Below are positions 29,689 through 38,792 of a DNA stretch of 64,000 nucleotides, one piece after another. A program made the position numbers and the translations under genes. The notes under the pieces were generated by a model. That model was not told the DNA's origin and searched no databases. It saw only the letters and a program-made list of their open reading frames with translations. Position 1 is the first letter of the stretch; every line of letters starts with the position of its first letter. This DNA comes from Alkalimonas amylolytica (GTDB lineage Bacteria > Pseudomonadota > Gammaproteobacteria > Enterobacterales > Alteromonadaceae), in NCBI RefSeq assembly GCF_900107845.1, contig NZ_FNRM01000001.1, forward strand, positions 491,209-555,208, read 5' to 3'.

Positions 29689-30819
29689 ATGCCACACTGG
29701 CTTACAGTCACAGACTGCAGAGCTGTTTTGCTCGACCTGGTGCGAGCAGAGCTTAGCGCTTACCGCGGTTCAACCATCCCCGATGGACAAAAGCCGCCAG
29801 AGCTGGACTCGTTGGAGCGGTTGCATCTTGCCGGCTGCGTTAACGAGTTTTTCCGTTTGCATGAAACCGGTGCGGAAGATCGATTGCTCATGACCAACAG
29901 CCTGGATGAATGGGCCACTTTGGTAGCAGCAGCCATTAGCACCACCTCGGGGCTTACTTTCAGAACCTCGGGCAGCACGGGCTCTCCTACCTCTCACCTT
30001 CATAGTTGGCAACACATTGAAGCTGAAGCCGCTGCATTGGCCGAGTGTCTGGCAGCAAAGCGGCCCATCCAGCGCGTGGTATCCTGGCTGCCGCTGCATC
30101 ACCTCTACGGTTTTATGGTGGCGGTGGCATTGCCAGCCTGTGCCGGCATCCCCCGCAACTATGGCAGCAACCAGGCTTTGCCTGAGCTCAGAAGCGGTGA
30201 TCTGCTGGTGACGGTTCCACCGCGCTGGGACTTTTTGGCTCGCTCGGGTAAAACCTGGCCGGCCCAGGTGCTTGGTGTCAGCTCCACCGGCCCCTTAGCA
30301 GATACCACAGTGGCCAGCTTGCTGCAGCATGATTTGACCGGTTTGCTTGATATTTACGGCAGCACAGAAACGGGCGGTATCGCCACCCGCTGGTGGCCCG
30401 AATCAAGCTATCAACTGCTCGCCCACTGGCAGCGCCTTGACAGCCAACATATCAAACGCAGGGGTGACACCAGCGGCACACCACTGATGGATCAGCTGCA
30501 CTGGCTAAGTGAATGCACTTTTCAGCTGCATGGCCGTTTGGATGATGTCATCAGCATAGGAGGTATCAATGTCAGCCCGACCCGGGTTGCTGAGCGTTTA
30601 CGCGCCTTAAGCAGCGTGCAGGAATGTGCCGTTCGCCCCACAGGTCCTGATGCACAACGACGTTTGAAAGCCTTTGTGGTACCTGCTGTCGATCCAGCAA
30701 TAGCTGAGCAAGATATCGCCAACACGATCGCACTCTGGCCAGCGGCAGAGCGCCCAATAAACATCACTTATGGTGACGTCATTCCAACCAATGCCATCGG
30801 CAAGCGTACCGACTGGTAG
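29689..30819 (+). CDS. pcl: p-Coumarate:CoA ligase of the PYP cassette (compact AMP-binding enzyme)
   Basis: 376-aa adenylate-forming enzyme, clearly shorter than plant-type 4-coumarate ligases (about 540 aa) but like other PYP-linked ligases. Motifs: A3 phosphate loop 'FRTSGSTGSPTSH' (about 91-103), A5 'IYGSTETGG', A7 'LHGRLDDVISIGG' and the terminal A10 lysine in 'TNAIGKRTDW'. Between pyp and the ammonia-lyase it should activate p-coumarate to the CoA thioester that loads onto PYP Cys71. The 'tagga' ribosome-binding site lies 8 bases upstream of the ATG. The substrate is inferred from context. Confidence 0.88.
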   Translation: MPHWLTVTDCRAVLLDLVRAELSAYRGSTIPDGQKPPELDSLERLHLAGCVNEFFRLHETGAEDRLLMTNSLDEWATLVAAAISTTSGLTFRTSGSTGSPTSHLHSWQHIEAEAAALAECLAAKRPIQRVVSWLPLHHLYGFMVAVALPACAGIPRNYGSNQALPELRSGDLLVTVPPRWDFLARSGKTWPAQVLGVSSTGPLADTTVASLLQHDLTGLLDIYGSTETGGIATRWWPESSYQLLAHWQRLDSQHIKRRGDTSGTPLMDQLHWLSECTFQLHGRLDDVISIGGINVSPTRVAERLRALSSVQECAVRPTGPDAQRRLKAFVVPAVDPAIAEQDIANTIALWPAAERPINITYGDVIPTNAIGKRTDW

Positions 30820-30841
30820 CCGTTGCCAGGGGAAAAATGCT

Positions 30842-32413
30842 ATGCAAGATGAGCAGTTCACACTTGAAGCCGTTGAGGCCATTGCCCTTGGCCGCCAGAC
30901 CTTAGTATTGTCTGAAGCACAACAACAGGCAGTGTCCGCAGCACACCAATTCCTTCTGAATGCCATCGCCGGGCGCCAGCGTATTTATGGTGTCACCACC
31001 GGTTATGGCCCCTTAGCAACCACAGAGGTGGATCCCAGGCAATCGGCCCTGTTACAACAAAACCTGGTGTACCATCTCTGCAGTGGTGTTGGTGAACCGC
31101 TGGCTCGTCCGCATGTCCGCGCCATGATGGTCGCCCGCATTGCCAGCCTGGCACTCGGTCACTCGGGAGCCAACCCTGCCTTGCTTCAGCGCATGCAAGC
31201 CTGGCTAGCGGCGGATGTCGTGCCTGAGATACCGTCGCAAGGCACCGTAGGTGCCAGCGGCGATTTAACTCCACTGGCACATTTGGCCCGGGCACTCAGT
31301 GGCGGCGGCCGTGTCAGTATCCAAGGCGGCCCCTGGGTGGACAGTGCTGCGGCACATCAGCAGCTGGGTTGGCAGCCACTGGTATTGCATGGCAAAGATG
31401 CCATTGCCTTGGTCAATGGCACCTCAGTGACAGCTGGCATCGCGGCTTTAAACGCCACCGCGGCTGAGCGAGCCGTGAAGCTGAGCACCTTGCTGGTGTT
31501 GCTTTACTCAGAGCTGCTGGCAGGTCATCGCGAAGCCTTTCATCCAGCCATTGGTAAAGTAAGACCCCACCCTGGTCAACAGCAACTGCACCGCTGGCTC
31601 TGGTCACTATCGGCCAGCAGTCAGGCGTTAACACCCTGGCAAGCTGCCCCTGAACGACTGGCGGAAATGCCAGAGGATATCGCGCAGAACCGGCCACTGC
31701 TGCAGGATGCCTATACCTTACGCTGTGCGCCACAAGCGTTAGGAGCCGTGCTGGACGTAGTCTGTCAGCATGCCAGCACTGTACGCATTGAACTGGGCTC
31801 CGTCACAGATAACCCACTGCTACTGGCCGATGATCAGCTGGTGCTGCATGGTGGCAACTTTTTTGGCCAACACCTGGCCTTTGCCAGTGACCACCTGAAC
31901 AATGCCCTGCTCCAAATGGCGCTTTACAGCGAACGACGCATTGCACGTATTACTGATCCGCTGAAGAATAAAGGTTTACCTGCCTTTATGCAGCCACAGG
32001 ATACCGGTTTACACAGTGGTTTCATGGGGGCTCAGGTCTGCGCTACCTCCTTGGTCGCTGAGCTACGTAGCCAGGCCATGCCTGCCTCCATTCAATCGAT
32101 CCCAACCAACGCCGATAACCAGGATATAGTGCCATTAGGTACCATAGCGGCGCGGCGTGCCAGCAGCAGCTTAACCCAGCTCTATCAGATCCTGGCCATT
32201 GAAGCCTTAATTCTGGTGCAGGGCGCCGAGTTAAAAAACAGCGAATCGCTTAGCCACGCCTCGCAAGCCTTGCGCCACTGGATCCGCAACCTTGCGGCAC
32301 CGCTGCAACAAGATCGCCCACTGGCCGAAGACATTGCCAAGGTTGCCGCATCCCTTGCCGACCCGGATCAAGTGAAGCCTTTGATGGCTTTATTGGATAT
32401 AGCCACTCCATAA
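30842..32413 (+). CDS. tal: Tyrosine ammonia-lyase
   Basis: MIO-dependent aromatic amino acid lyase, 523 aa, expected to make p-coumarate from tyrosine for the PYP chromophore. The MIO cofactor forms from Ala138-Ser139-Gly140 in 'GTVGASGDLTPLAHL'. The selectivity pair in 'NLVYHLCSGVG' is His78-Leu79. His-Leu marks tyrosine ammonia-lyases, Ser-His histidine lyases and Phe-Leu phenylalanine lyases, so this is not a second hutH. I use the ATG at 30842 (ribosome-binding site 'aggggaaaa'), 22 bases after the ligase stop; an in-frame start at 30770 lies inside the ligase gene. Confidence 0.92.
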   Translation: MQDEQFTLEAVEAIALGRQTLVLSEAQQQAVSAAHQFLLNAIAGRQRIYGVTTGYGPLATTEVDPRQSALLQQNLVYHLCSGVGEPLARPHVRAMMVARIASLALGHSGANPALLQRMQAWLAADVVPEIPSQGTVGASGDLTPLAHLARALSGGGRVSIQGGPWVDSAAAHQQLGWQPLVLHGKDAIALVNGTSVTAGIAALNATAAERAVKLSTLLVLLYSELLAGHREAFHPAIGKVRPHPGQQQLHRWLWSLSASSQALTPWQAAPERLAEMPEDIAQNRPLLQDAYTLRCAPQALGAVLDVVCQHASTVRIELGSVTDNPLLLADDQLVLHGGNFFGQHLAFASDHLNNALLQMALYSERRIARITDPLKNKGLPAFMQPQDTGLHSGFMGAQVCATSLVAELRSQAMPASIQSIPTNADNQDIVPLGTIAARRASSSLTQLYQILAIEALILVQGAELKNSESLSHASQALRHWIRNLAAPLQQDRPLAEDIAKVAASLADPDQVKPLMALLDIATP

Positions 32414-32554
32414 AGCCGCACTATCCTTCAGACAAAGGCTCGAGTTAGCCCATGAAGTAGCTCCGACCGACCGGTTCTGCGGATGCTGATTGCACTGCTG
32501 TCCCCTAAACCGCTAGAATAGCCATTGATTTGATGTTGGAGTACCAGGCCCGCC

Positions 32555-33082
32555 ATGCCAAGACGTGATTATGTGAAAACCGCCCGCCCACAAGCCAAAC
32601 CTCGTAAAAAAGCGCCGGTCAAAGCGCCTTTTCCCTGGCTGCTGCTGTCGGTCACGGCTGGGCTGGTGCTTGTCTTTGGCTGGTTTCTCTGGACCATTAA
32701 CCAACAGGAGCCGGTGACTAGCACACAGCAACCACCTGCAGTAGTAAAAGACGAATTACCCGAGCGTCCAACTGAAGAGCCCTACCAATACATCCGTGAG
32801 CTGGAAAACCGCGAGGTGGTGGTGGAAGTGCGTGAGCTGGAGTCGCGCGGACCATTTCAGATGCAGTGCGCTTCCTTTCGCAGCGAACAACAAGCCGATG
32901 CGATGCGGGCACAGATTGCTTTTGCTGGTTTTTCTTCCAATATCCGCCGCACCGAAGGCAGCAATGGTGTCTGGTATCGAGTGGTGCTGGGCCCTTACGA
33001 CAGCCGCCGCCAGGCCGAAGCAGATCGTAACCGGCTGCGTCGCAATGGCATCAACAGCTGTCAGATTTGGAACTGGAACTGA
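32555..33082 (+). CDS. ftsN: Cell division protein FtsN (SPOR domain)
   Basis: 175-aa bitopic inner-membrane protein: basic cytoplasmic N-terminus ('KPRKKAPVKAP'), one transmembrane helix (about 28-48), a short periplasmic linker with a helical Glu/Arg-rich stretch ('VVVEVRELE'), and a C-terminal SPOR domain (about 100-175, 'FQMQCASFRSEQQADAMRAQ'). SPOR binds denuded septal peptidoglycan and FtsN triggers septal synthesis. It is shorter than E. coli FtsN (319 aa). Identification rests on topology and position before hslVU. Confidence 0.88.
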   Translation: MPRRDYVKTARPQAKPRKKAPVKAPFPWLLLSVTAGLVLVFGWFLWTINQQEPVTSTQQPPAVVKDELPERPTEEPYQYIRELENREVVVEVRELESRGPFQMQCASFRSEQQADAMRAQIAFAGFSSNIRRTEGSNGVWYRVVLGPYDSRRQAEADRNRLRRNGINSCQIWNWN

Positions 33083-33161
33083 TAGCAGACCAGCTTCCCC
33101 CTTGAAAAGCACTGACTGAGCCCTCAGATAGCTTTCATCTGAAATGCCATAAGGGCTCACC

Positions 33162-33680
33162 ATGACTACCATAGTTTCTGTCCGCCGCAATGGCCAGGTC
33201 GCGCTAGGCGGCGATGGCCAGGTTTCGCTTGGCAATACCGTAATGAAAGGCAATGCCCGCAAGGTGCGTCGCCTCTACCACGACAAGGTGCTGGCTGGTT
33301 TTGCCGGTGGCACCGCTGATGCTTTTACTCTGTTTGAACGCTTTGAAGCCAAACTGGAAATGCATCAGGGTCACTTGATGCGCTCAGCGGTTGAGCTGGC
33401 CAAAGACTGGCGCACCGATCGTATGCTAAGACGCTTAGAGGCTTTGCTGGCAGTAGCCGATGCCAACACCTCGCTGATCATCACTGGCAACGGCGATGTG
33501 ATCCAACCCGAACATGATTTGATTGCCATTGGCAGTGGCGGCCCTTTTGCCCAGGCTGCCGCCACTGCCTTGCTGGAAAATACCGAATTAGCTGCCAAAG
33601 ATATTGTTGAAAAAAGTCTGACCATCGCCGGCAATATTTGCGTATTTACCAACCAGCATCACACCATTGAACAGTTATAA
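33162..33680 (+). CDS. hslV: ATP-dependent protease subunit HslV
   Basis: 172-aa proteasome-like peptidase of the HslUV complex. The N-terminal threonine nucleophile follows Met1 ('[20 protein letters not shown]'), and '[10 protein letters not shown]' and '[14 protein letters not shown]' are family signatures. hslU begins 12 bases downstream. HslUV degrades misfolded cytoplasmic proteins under heat stress. Confidence 0.98.
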   Translation: MTTIVSVRRNGQVALGGDGQVSLGNTVMKGNARKVRRLYHDKVLAGFAGGTADAFTLFERFEAKLEMHQGHLMRSAVELAKDWRTDRMLRRLEALLAVADANTSLIITGNGDVIQPEHDLIAIGSGGPFAQAAATALLENTELAAKDIVEKSLTIAGNICVFTNQHHTIEQL

Positions 33681-33692
33681 GCAGGTTACCTT

Positions 33693-35021
33693 ATGTCCGA
33701 TATGACACCCAGAGAAATTGTGCACGAGCTGGATCGGCACATCATCGGCCAGCATCAGGCCAAACGCGCTGTCGCCATTGCCCTGCGTAACCGCTGGCGT
33801 CGCATGCAGTTACCTGAAGCGTTGCGCCAGGAAGTGACGCCGAAAAATATTCTGATGATAGGCCCGACCGGTGTTGGTAAAACCGAGATTGCCCGTCGTT
33901 TGGCAAAACTGGCCAATGCCCCCTTTATCAAGGTTGAGGCCACCAAATTTACCGAAGTAGGTTATGTTGGTAAAGATGTGGAAAGCATTATCCGTGATCT
34001 GGCTGACAGTGCAGTGAAAATGCTGCGCGAGCAGGAAATTGCCAAAAACCAGTACCGGGCCGAAGAAGCCGCTGAAGAGCGTATTTTGGATGCGCTTTTA
34101 CCAAGAGCACGCGATAACTGGCAAGATGACCAGCCAACCGAAAACAGCAATACCCGCCAGGTGTTTCGTAAAAAGTTGCGCGAAGGCCAATTGGACGACA
34201 AAGAAATCGACATCGACATCGCTCAGCAGCAAATCGGCATTGAAATTATGACGCCTCCTGGCATGGAAGAGATGACCTCGCAGCTGCAAAGCATGTTTCA
34301 GAATCTGGGCAGTGAGCGCAAGAAAAAGCGCAAGCTAAAAATCAAAGATGCCTTTAAATTGCTGGTTGAAGAAGAGGCCAGCCGCTTGGTAAACCCTGAA
34401 GAACTGAAGCTGCAAGCCATTGAGCTGGTTGAGCAAAATGGCATTGTCTTTTTGGATGAAGTGGACAAAATCTGCAAACGGGAAAACACCGGTGGGCCGG
34501 ATGTATCCCGCGAAGGCGTGCAGCGTGATTTACTGCCGCTCATTGAAGGCTGTACCGTCAACACCAAGCACGGCATGATCAAAACCGATCATATTCTGTT
34601 TATCGCCTCAGGCGCTTTTCAGATGAGCAAGCCATCGGATCTGGTGCCAGAGCTGCAAGGCCGCTTGCCAATCCGGGTGGAGTTATCCGCGCTAACAGCC
34701 GACGATTTTGAGCGGGTTTTAACTGAACCCAAGGCCTCACTGACCGAGCAAAGCATTGCTATGCTGGCCACCGAAGGGGTAAAGCTGGAGTTTACCAAAG
34801 ATGGTATCCGCAAGCTAGCCGATGCGGCTTTTCATGTCAATGAAAAAACAGAAAACATCGGTGCCCGTCGTCTTTATACCGTGATGGAGCGTTTGCTGGA
34901 TGAAATCTCCTTTGAAGCGGCTGATCATGCCGGTCAGAGCGTGCTGGTAGACGCAGCCTATGTCGACAAACATCTGGATGCGCTGGTGCAAGATGAAGAT
35001 CTAAGTCGTTTTATTCTGTAA
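33693..35021 (+). CDS. hslU: ATP-dependent protease ATPase subunit HslU
   Basis: AAA+ unfoldase feeding HslV, 442 aa. Visible: '[21 protein letters not shown]', Walker A '[18 protein letters not shown]', the pore motif '[10 protein letters not shown]', an I-domain insertion (about 110-240), Walker B '[13 protein letters not shown]' and the C-terminal 'DLSRFIL' tail that docks into HslV. Normal length. Confidence 0.98.
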   Translation: MSDMTPREIVHELDRHIIGQHQAKRAVAIALRNRWRRMQLPEALRQEVTPKNILMIGPTGVGKTEIARRLAKLANAPFIKVEATKFTEVGYVGKDVESIIRDLADSAVKMLREQEIAKNQYRAEEAAEERILDALLPRARDNWQDDQPTENSNTRQVFRKKLREGQLDDKEIDIDIAQQQIGIEIMTPPGMEEMTSQLQSMFQNLGSERKKKRKLKIKDAFKLLVEEEASRLVNPEELKLQAIELVEQNGIVFLDEVDKICKRENTGGPDVSREGVQRDLLPLIEGCTVNTKHGMIKTDHILFIASGAFQMSKPSDLVPELQGRLPIRVELSALTADDFERVLTEPKASLTEQSIAMLATEGVKLEFTKDGIRKLADAAFHVNEKTENIGARRLYTVMERLLDEISFEAADHAGQSVLVDAAYVDKHLDALVQDEDLSRFIL

Positions 35022-35023
35022 CC

Positions 35024-35431
35024 ATGACCAACACCGCCCTCGTGCGCAAGCTACATTATCACAAGCGTAGCAAGCAGTTGGAGCTGCACTTTGCCGATGG
35101 CAGCAGTACCAGCCTTGCGGCCGAATTTTTACGGGTGCATTCCCCTTCGGCCGAAGTGCAGGGCCACGGCAATCCGGTGTTGGTGGTTGGCAAGCAACAG
35201 GTAGGCATTGAGCGACTTGAGCCAAGTGGCCATTACGGCGTGCGGATTTGCTTTGACGATGGCCATCAAAGCGGTATCTACCGCTGGCCCTACCTGCAGC
35301 ATCTTGCCAACCATCACACTGAGCTGTGGCAGCAGTATCAGCAACGACTGACAACCGCTAAAGCGCAGCAAGAAAACGTCCCCATTCGATTTATTGATGC
35401 GGCAAACAGCAGCAAAGGCCATTCAAACTAA
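35024..35431 (+). CDS. DUF971 (GBBH-like N-terminal domain) protein
   Basis: 135-aa protein of the DUF971 family, related to the zinc-binding N-terminal domain of gamma-butyrobetaine hydroxylase, with the signature 'LRVHSPSAEVQGHG' and 'YGVRICFDDGHQSGIYRW'. It starts 2 bases after the hslU stop, and hslU-DUF971 linkage is common in Gammaproteobacteria. The role is not established; no Cys zinc ligands are visible. Confidence 0.88.
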   Translation: MTNTALVRKLHYHKRSKQLELHFADGSSTSLAAEFLRVHSPSAEVQGHGNPVLVVGKQQVGIERLEPSGHYGVRICFDDGHQSGIYRWPYLQHLANHHTELWQQYQQRLTTAKAQQENVPIRFIDAANSSKGHSN

Positions 35432-35443
35432 CTTGGCGGGCCA

Positions 35444-36172
35444 TCAGTCTGGTGGTCCAGCTTCTAGCTCTTGCCTATCACCGTACAACCGTTGCCAGGC
35501 CTGCTGCAGACGCTCAGCCACTGCAGTGCTGGTGGTTTTGCTGGCAGCCAGATAAGCGTCCGAGCGGGAGCCTGGAACAGGCAGCAACACCTGTACAGCG
35601 TCACTGGTTAACTGATAGGGCTCTAATAGCTCTGGCAACAGATGGGGGTTCTCAACCACCGCATCAACCCGGCCATTCATTAACAACTGCAAGGCTTCAT
35701 CGGTACTGGCAGTATAGAACACATCCAACTGCCCGAAATGGGGTAAATCCGGTAATAGTGGTACAGCCGCATGATTGCGAGGCAACGCCAGGGATAAGCG
35801 CTGCTGTTGCGACAAGCTGTGACGCAAAGACACCAACTGACCGCTTTTTACCAAAACAGCCAACTCAAAACTGGCGATACGGCCAATCCATTGAAACTCT
35901 GATTCCCGTTCCCTGGTGCGTGCTATCGCATAGATCAATACATTGGGTTCAGACCGGGCCAGTTGATACGCTCTGGCCCAAGGGTAGATAGCAAACTCAG
36001 CCTCTACACCCGCCTCGGTCAACAATCGGCGCACCCAGTCGGTATTGCTGCCAGATACAACCCCCTCCTCCAGAGTCTGATAAGGGCTCATCGGGGTTGT
36101 CACCGCTTTTAACGGCTCGGCCTGACACCAGCCAAACAATCCCACAGCAAAAGCCACTAACAATAGCCGCAT
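35444..36172 (-). CDS. Periplasmic solute-binding protein (SBP family 3-like)
   Basis: 242-aa exported protein with a signal peptide ending about residue 18 ('GWCQA') and a bilobal binding-protein pattern: 'LKAVTTPMSPYQTLEEGVVSGSNTDWVRRLLTEAG' region, 'YPWARAYQLA' and 'GRVDAVVENPHLLPELL'. It resembles amino-acid-type family 3 proteins that occur without transporter genes. No permease or ATPase is nearby. It lies 59 bases downstream of a chemoreceptor gene on the same strand, so it may present ligand to that receptor (inference). Convergent with the DUF971 gene. Confidence 0.8.
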   Translation of the reverse strand: MRLLLVAFAVGLFGWCQAEPLKAVTTPMSPYQTLEEGVVSGSNTDWVRRLLTEAGVEAEFAIYPWARAYQLARSEPNVLIYAIARTRERESEFQWIGRIASFELAVLVKSGQLVSLRHSLSQQQRLSLALPRNHAAVPLLPDLPHFGQLDVFYTASTDEALQLLMNGRVDAVVENPHLLPELLEPYQLTSDAVQVLLPVPGSRSDAYLAASKTTSTAVAERLQQAWQRLYGDRQELEAGPPD

Positions 36173-36231
36173 CTCATCGTCCCTAATTCAGTGCATGCCT
36201 TGACTATAGAGCTGTCCCTAAAAATGTCAAC

Positions 36232-38106
36232 TCAGGCTTTAAAGCGATCCACCGTCTGATGCAGGCGGGCGGCTTGCATCGCCACTTCTTCACTGATTTC
36301 AGCATTGTGCTGCGCATGCTGATAGGACTGCACCGAAATATCACGGATTTTTACCACATTCTGGTTCACCTCGGCGGCCACCTGGCTCTGCTCTTCAATG
36401 GCTGCCGCTATCTGGGTGGTCATATCCATGATGCCACTAACATCCTCGGTAATTTGCTGCAATAGCTGCCGCGCTTGCTGCGCCTGCTCGGCACTGGACA
36501 GCCCCTGCTCACGACAGTGCAACATCACCTGCACAATGTCCTGAGTTCGGCCTTGCAGGCCACCAATGATCTGCTCAATTTGCCGGGTTGATTCCTGGGT
36601 GCGCATGGCCAGATTCCGCACCTCATCCGCCACCACAGCAAAACCACGGCCCTGCTCTCCTGCCCGGGCCGCTTCAATAGCGGCATTAAGCGCCAGTAAA
36701 TTGGTTTGCTCAGCAATACCTCGGATCACATCCAGTACCGAACCAATGGTCTGGCTGTCTTGCTCCAGCGCCTCGACCACTTGCGTCGCATCCTGCAGCT
36801 CTGCTGATAAGCGCTGAATACCGGCGACGGTTTTTTCCACTTCCTGCTGACCATGCTGGGCATTGTCGTTGGTGCTACTGGCTCGGCTGGCTGTGCTTTC
36901 GGTATTCCCGGCAATCTCATTGATAGTCGCGCCCATTTCGGTGACTGCGGTCGCCACCATATCGCTTTCCTGCTGTTGCAGCTGCATGCCGTCGCTGGTT
37001 TCATTGGTGGACTTGGCCAGTTGCTGAGTGGCAGTATCCAGCATTTCCAGTGCCTGATTAACGTTGTTGATTAAGTCTTGAAAGTCGCCAATCATGCCAT
37101 TCACATCGGTGGCCAGCAGGGTCATTTCATCATTGCCCTCAACCTGAATACGCTGACGAAAATCATTGTCACGCCGGATCAGACCTACCGTCTGACAAAC
37201 CGCCAGGATCGGCTGCAAAATACTGCGACTGGTCAAAAACACCAGGCTGAGTACCACCAAAAGTACCAGCACAAAAAAGCTCAGAGCCAACCACTGGGTA
37301 CGAGCCACAGCTGCGGCAATCGCCTGGCCGGTACCATCGGATAATTGCTGCAAACTTTGCTCGGTGGCATGAATGGCGCGGCGCATCTCACCCTGCAACC
37401 CTGAGTTTTGATCAAGCCCAGCCTGCTGATACGCCGATACCAGGTTGGAAAACGCCTGCTGATACGCCGCTAACAATTGCTGTACTTGCTGGCGGCTAGC
37501 CGCATCGACAATGCCAGTCTGTATGGCGCGTTGCAGGCTTTGAGCATCCTGACCAAAGCGCTGGTAATAATCGGCATCTCGGCGCAATAAAAAATCTTTC
37601 TCGTGCCGGCGTAATTGCAGTAACTGCGCCATCAGGCGATCATCTGAACGTTGCTGGATAATGCTTTCAATGTGCTGTGCTGCCTGGCGTAATTCACCTT
37701 GCAAGCCCTCAGAAGGGGTTAACCCCATCAACTGATATTGTCGCACCAGAGCAGCAAAGCTTTGCTGGTACCGTTCCGTCAATTGGCTGAACTCCTGCAG
37801 TGGGCCTCGATCAATGCCATGCCGCTGTAGGCTTGCATCCAGAGTGTTGGTCAATTGCTGCATGCCACTGTAGTGTTGCTGCATCCGCTCCAGATAACGA
37901 GCCTCATACCGAAGCAAAAAGTCTTTTTCATGGCGGCGAAACATCAACACATCGGTATTCAATCGCTGCACACCCTCCTGCGCCTCTGCCAGGCTAGTCA
38001 ACTGACTGCTTTGATAAAACAACAGCCACAACATCACCAACATTGCCAGCACCAAAGCTATGCCATTCGCCATCAAGCGCTGTTTAATACTAAATTGTCG
38101 AAACAT
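36232..38106 (-). CDS. Methyl-accepting chemotaxis protein with HBM-type sensor
   Basis: 624-aa chemoreceptor: TM1 (about 11-33), a helical periplasmic sensor of about 235 residues, TM2 (about 270-293), HAMP, and a signalling hairpin with tip '[18 protein letters not shown]'. The sensor contains the internal duplication 'MFRRHEKDFLLRYEARY' and 'QLRRHEKDFLLRRDADYY', the mark of the HBM (helical bimodular) domain of McpS-like receptors, which bind organic acids such as TCA intermediates (family knowledge). The actual ligand is unknown. A solute-binding protein gene follows. Confidence 0.92.
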   Translation of the reverse strand: MFRQFSIKQRLMANGIALVLAMLVMLWLLFYQSSQLTSLAEAQEGVQRLNTDVLMFRRHEKDFLLRYEARYLERMQQHYSGMQQLTNTLDASLQRHGIDRGPLQEFSQLTERYQQSFAALVRQYQLMGLTPSEGLQGELRQAAQHIESIIQQRSDDRLMAQLLQLRRHEKDFLLRRDADYYQRFGQDAQSLQRAIQTGIVDAASRQQVQQLLAAYQQAFSNLVSAYQQAGLDQNSGLQGEMRRAIHATEQSLQQLSDGTGQAIAAAVARTQWLALSFFVLVLLVVLSLVFLTSRSILQPILAVCQTVGLIRRDNDFRQRIQVEGNDEMTLLATDVNGMIGDFQDLINNVNQALEMLDTATQQLAKSTNETSDGMQLQQQESDMVATAVTEMGATINEIAGNTESTASRASSTNDNAQHGQQEVEKTVAGIQRLSAELQDATQVVEALEQDSQTIGSVLDVIRGIAEQTNLLALNAAIEAARAGEQGRGFAVVADEVRNLAMRTQESTRQIEQIIGGLQGRTQDIVQVMLHCREQGLSSAEQAQQARQLLQQITEDVSGIMDMTTQIAAAIEEQSQVAAEVNQNVVKIRDISVQSYQHAQHNAEISEEVAMQAARLHQTVDRFKA

Positions 38107-38303
38107 AATCTCTCCAGTCAGAGCACTCCTGAGTTCATGAACAAGAATAGTGAGTAATTTCTAATGCTGCGCGTAAATCAAAGAAAAAATTGATGCACTA
38201 CGAAGATTCTGCAGATAAAGGACAAACTGTCGGATAAGCGCTTGAGCTGTCACACAGGCCAGTTATACTATGGGTTACCCGCGCTGTTCATCCGGAGCCA
38301 CCC

Positions 38304-38789
38304 ATGGAATACAATACCTCTGAATTATCCGATCTCTACGCCGACTCAATCGATGTAGTCGAGCCCATCTTCAGCAACTACGGCGGCCGTCGCTCTTTTG
38401 GGGGCCAGGTTCGGACCGTCAAGTGCTTTGAAGACAATGGCCTGATTCGTCAGGTGCTGGCTGAGCCAGGTATTGGCAAGGTGCTGCTGATCGATGGCGG
38501 TGGCTCGACCCGTCGGGCTTTACTGGATGCTGAACTAATTTCACTGGCCAACAGCCAGGGCTGGGAAGGGATTGTTTGTTATGGCTGTGTGCGGGATGTT
38601 GATGCGCTGGAAGACTTTGATGTCGGTATTCAGGCCATCAATGCCATCCCGGTAGGTGCTGATGATAAAGGTTTTGGTGAGCTGGATGTACCAGTCAACT
38701 TTGCCGGTGTTACCTTTTTACCCGACGATCATCTCTATGCCGATAATACCGGCATTATTTTATCGCCCGACCCACTGGATATTGAATAA
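38304..38789 (+). CDS. rraA: Ribonuclease E activity regulator RraA
   Basis: 161-aa trimeric RraA, which binds RNase E and inhibits mRNA decay. Visible: '[19 protein letters not shown]', '[15 protein letters not shown]', '[18 protein letters not shown]' and '[20 protein letters not shown]'. Length equals E. coli RraA. A 'cggag' ribosome-binding site precedes the ATG. It is 3 bases upstream of hutG, so the two may be co-transcribed. rraA also lies downstream of hslU in enterics. Confidence 0.95.
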   Translation: MEYNTSELSDLYADSIDVVEPIFSNYGGRRSFGGQVRTVKCFEDNGLIRQVLAEPGIGKVLLIDGGGSTRRALLDAELISLANSQGWEGIVCYGCVRDVDALEDFDVGIQAINAIPVGADDKGFGELDVPVNFAGVTFLPDDHLYADNTGIILSPDPLDIE

Positions 38790-38792
38790 ATC

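Noticed and set aside
30770-30841. Earlier in-frame start for the tyrosine ammonia-lyase
   Set aside because: It overlaps the ligase gene, encodes residues unlike the family, and lacks a ribosome-binding site, whereas 30842 has a good one.
30842-32413. A second hutH copy
   Set aside because: The selectivity pair is His-Leu, not Ser-His, and the gene is in an operon with pyp and a coumarate ligase.
38200-38260. Sigma-28 flagellar promoter near the HBM chemoreceptor
   Set aside because: The TAAA and CGGATAA elements are on the plus strand, pointing away from the receptor, and their spacing is too short. No convincing sigma-28 site was found before the other two receptors either.
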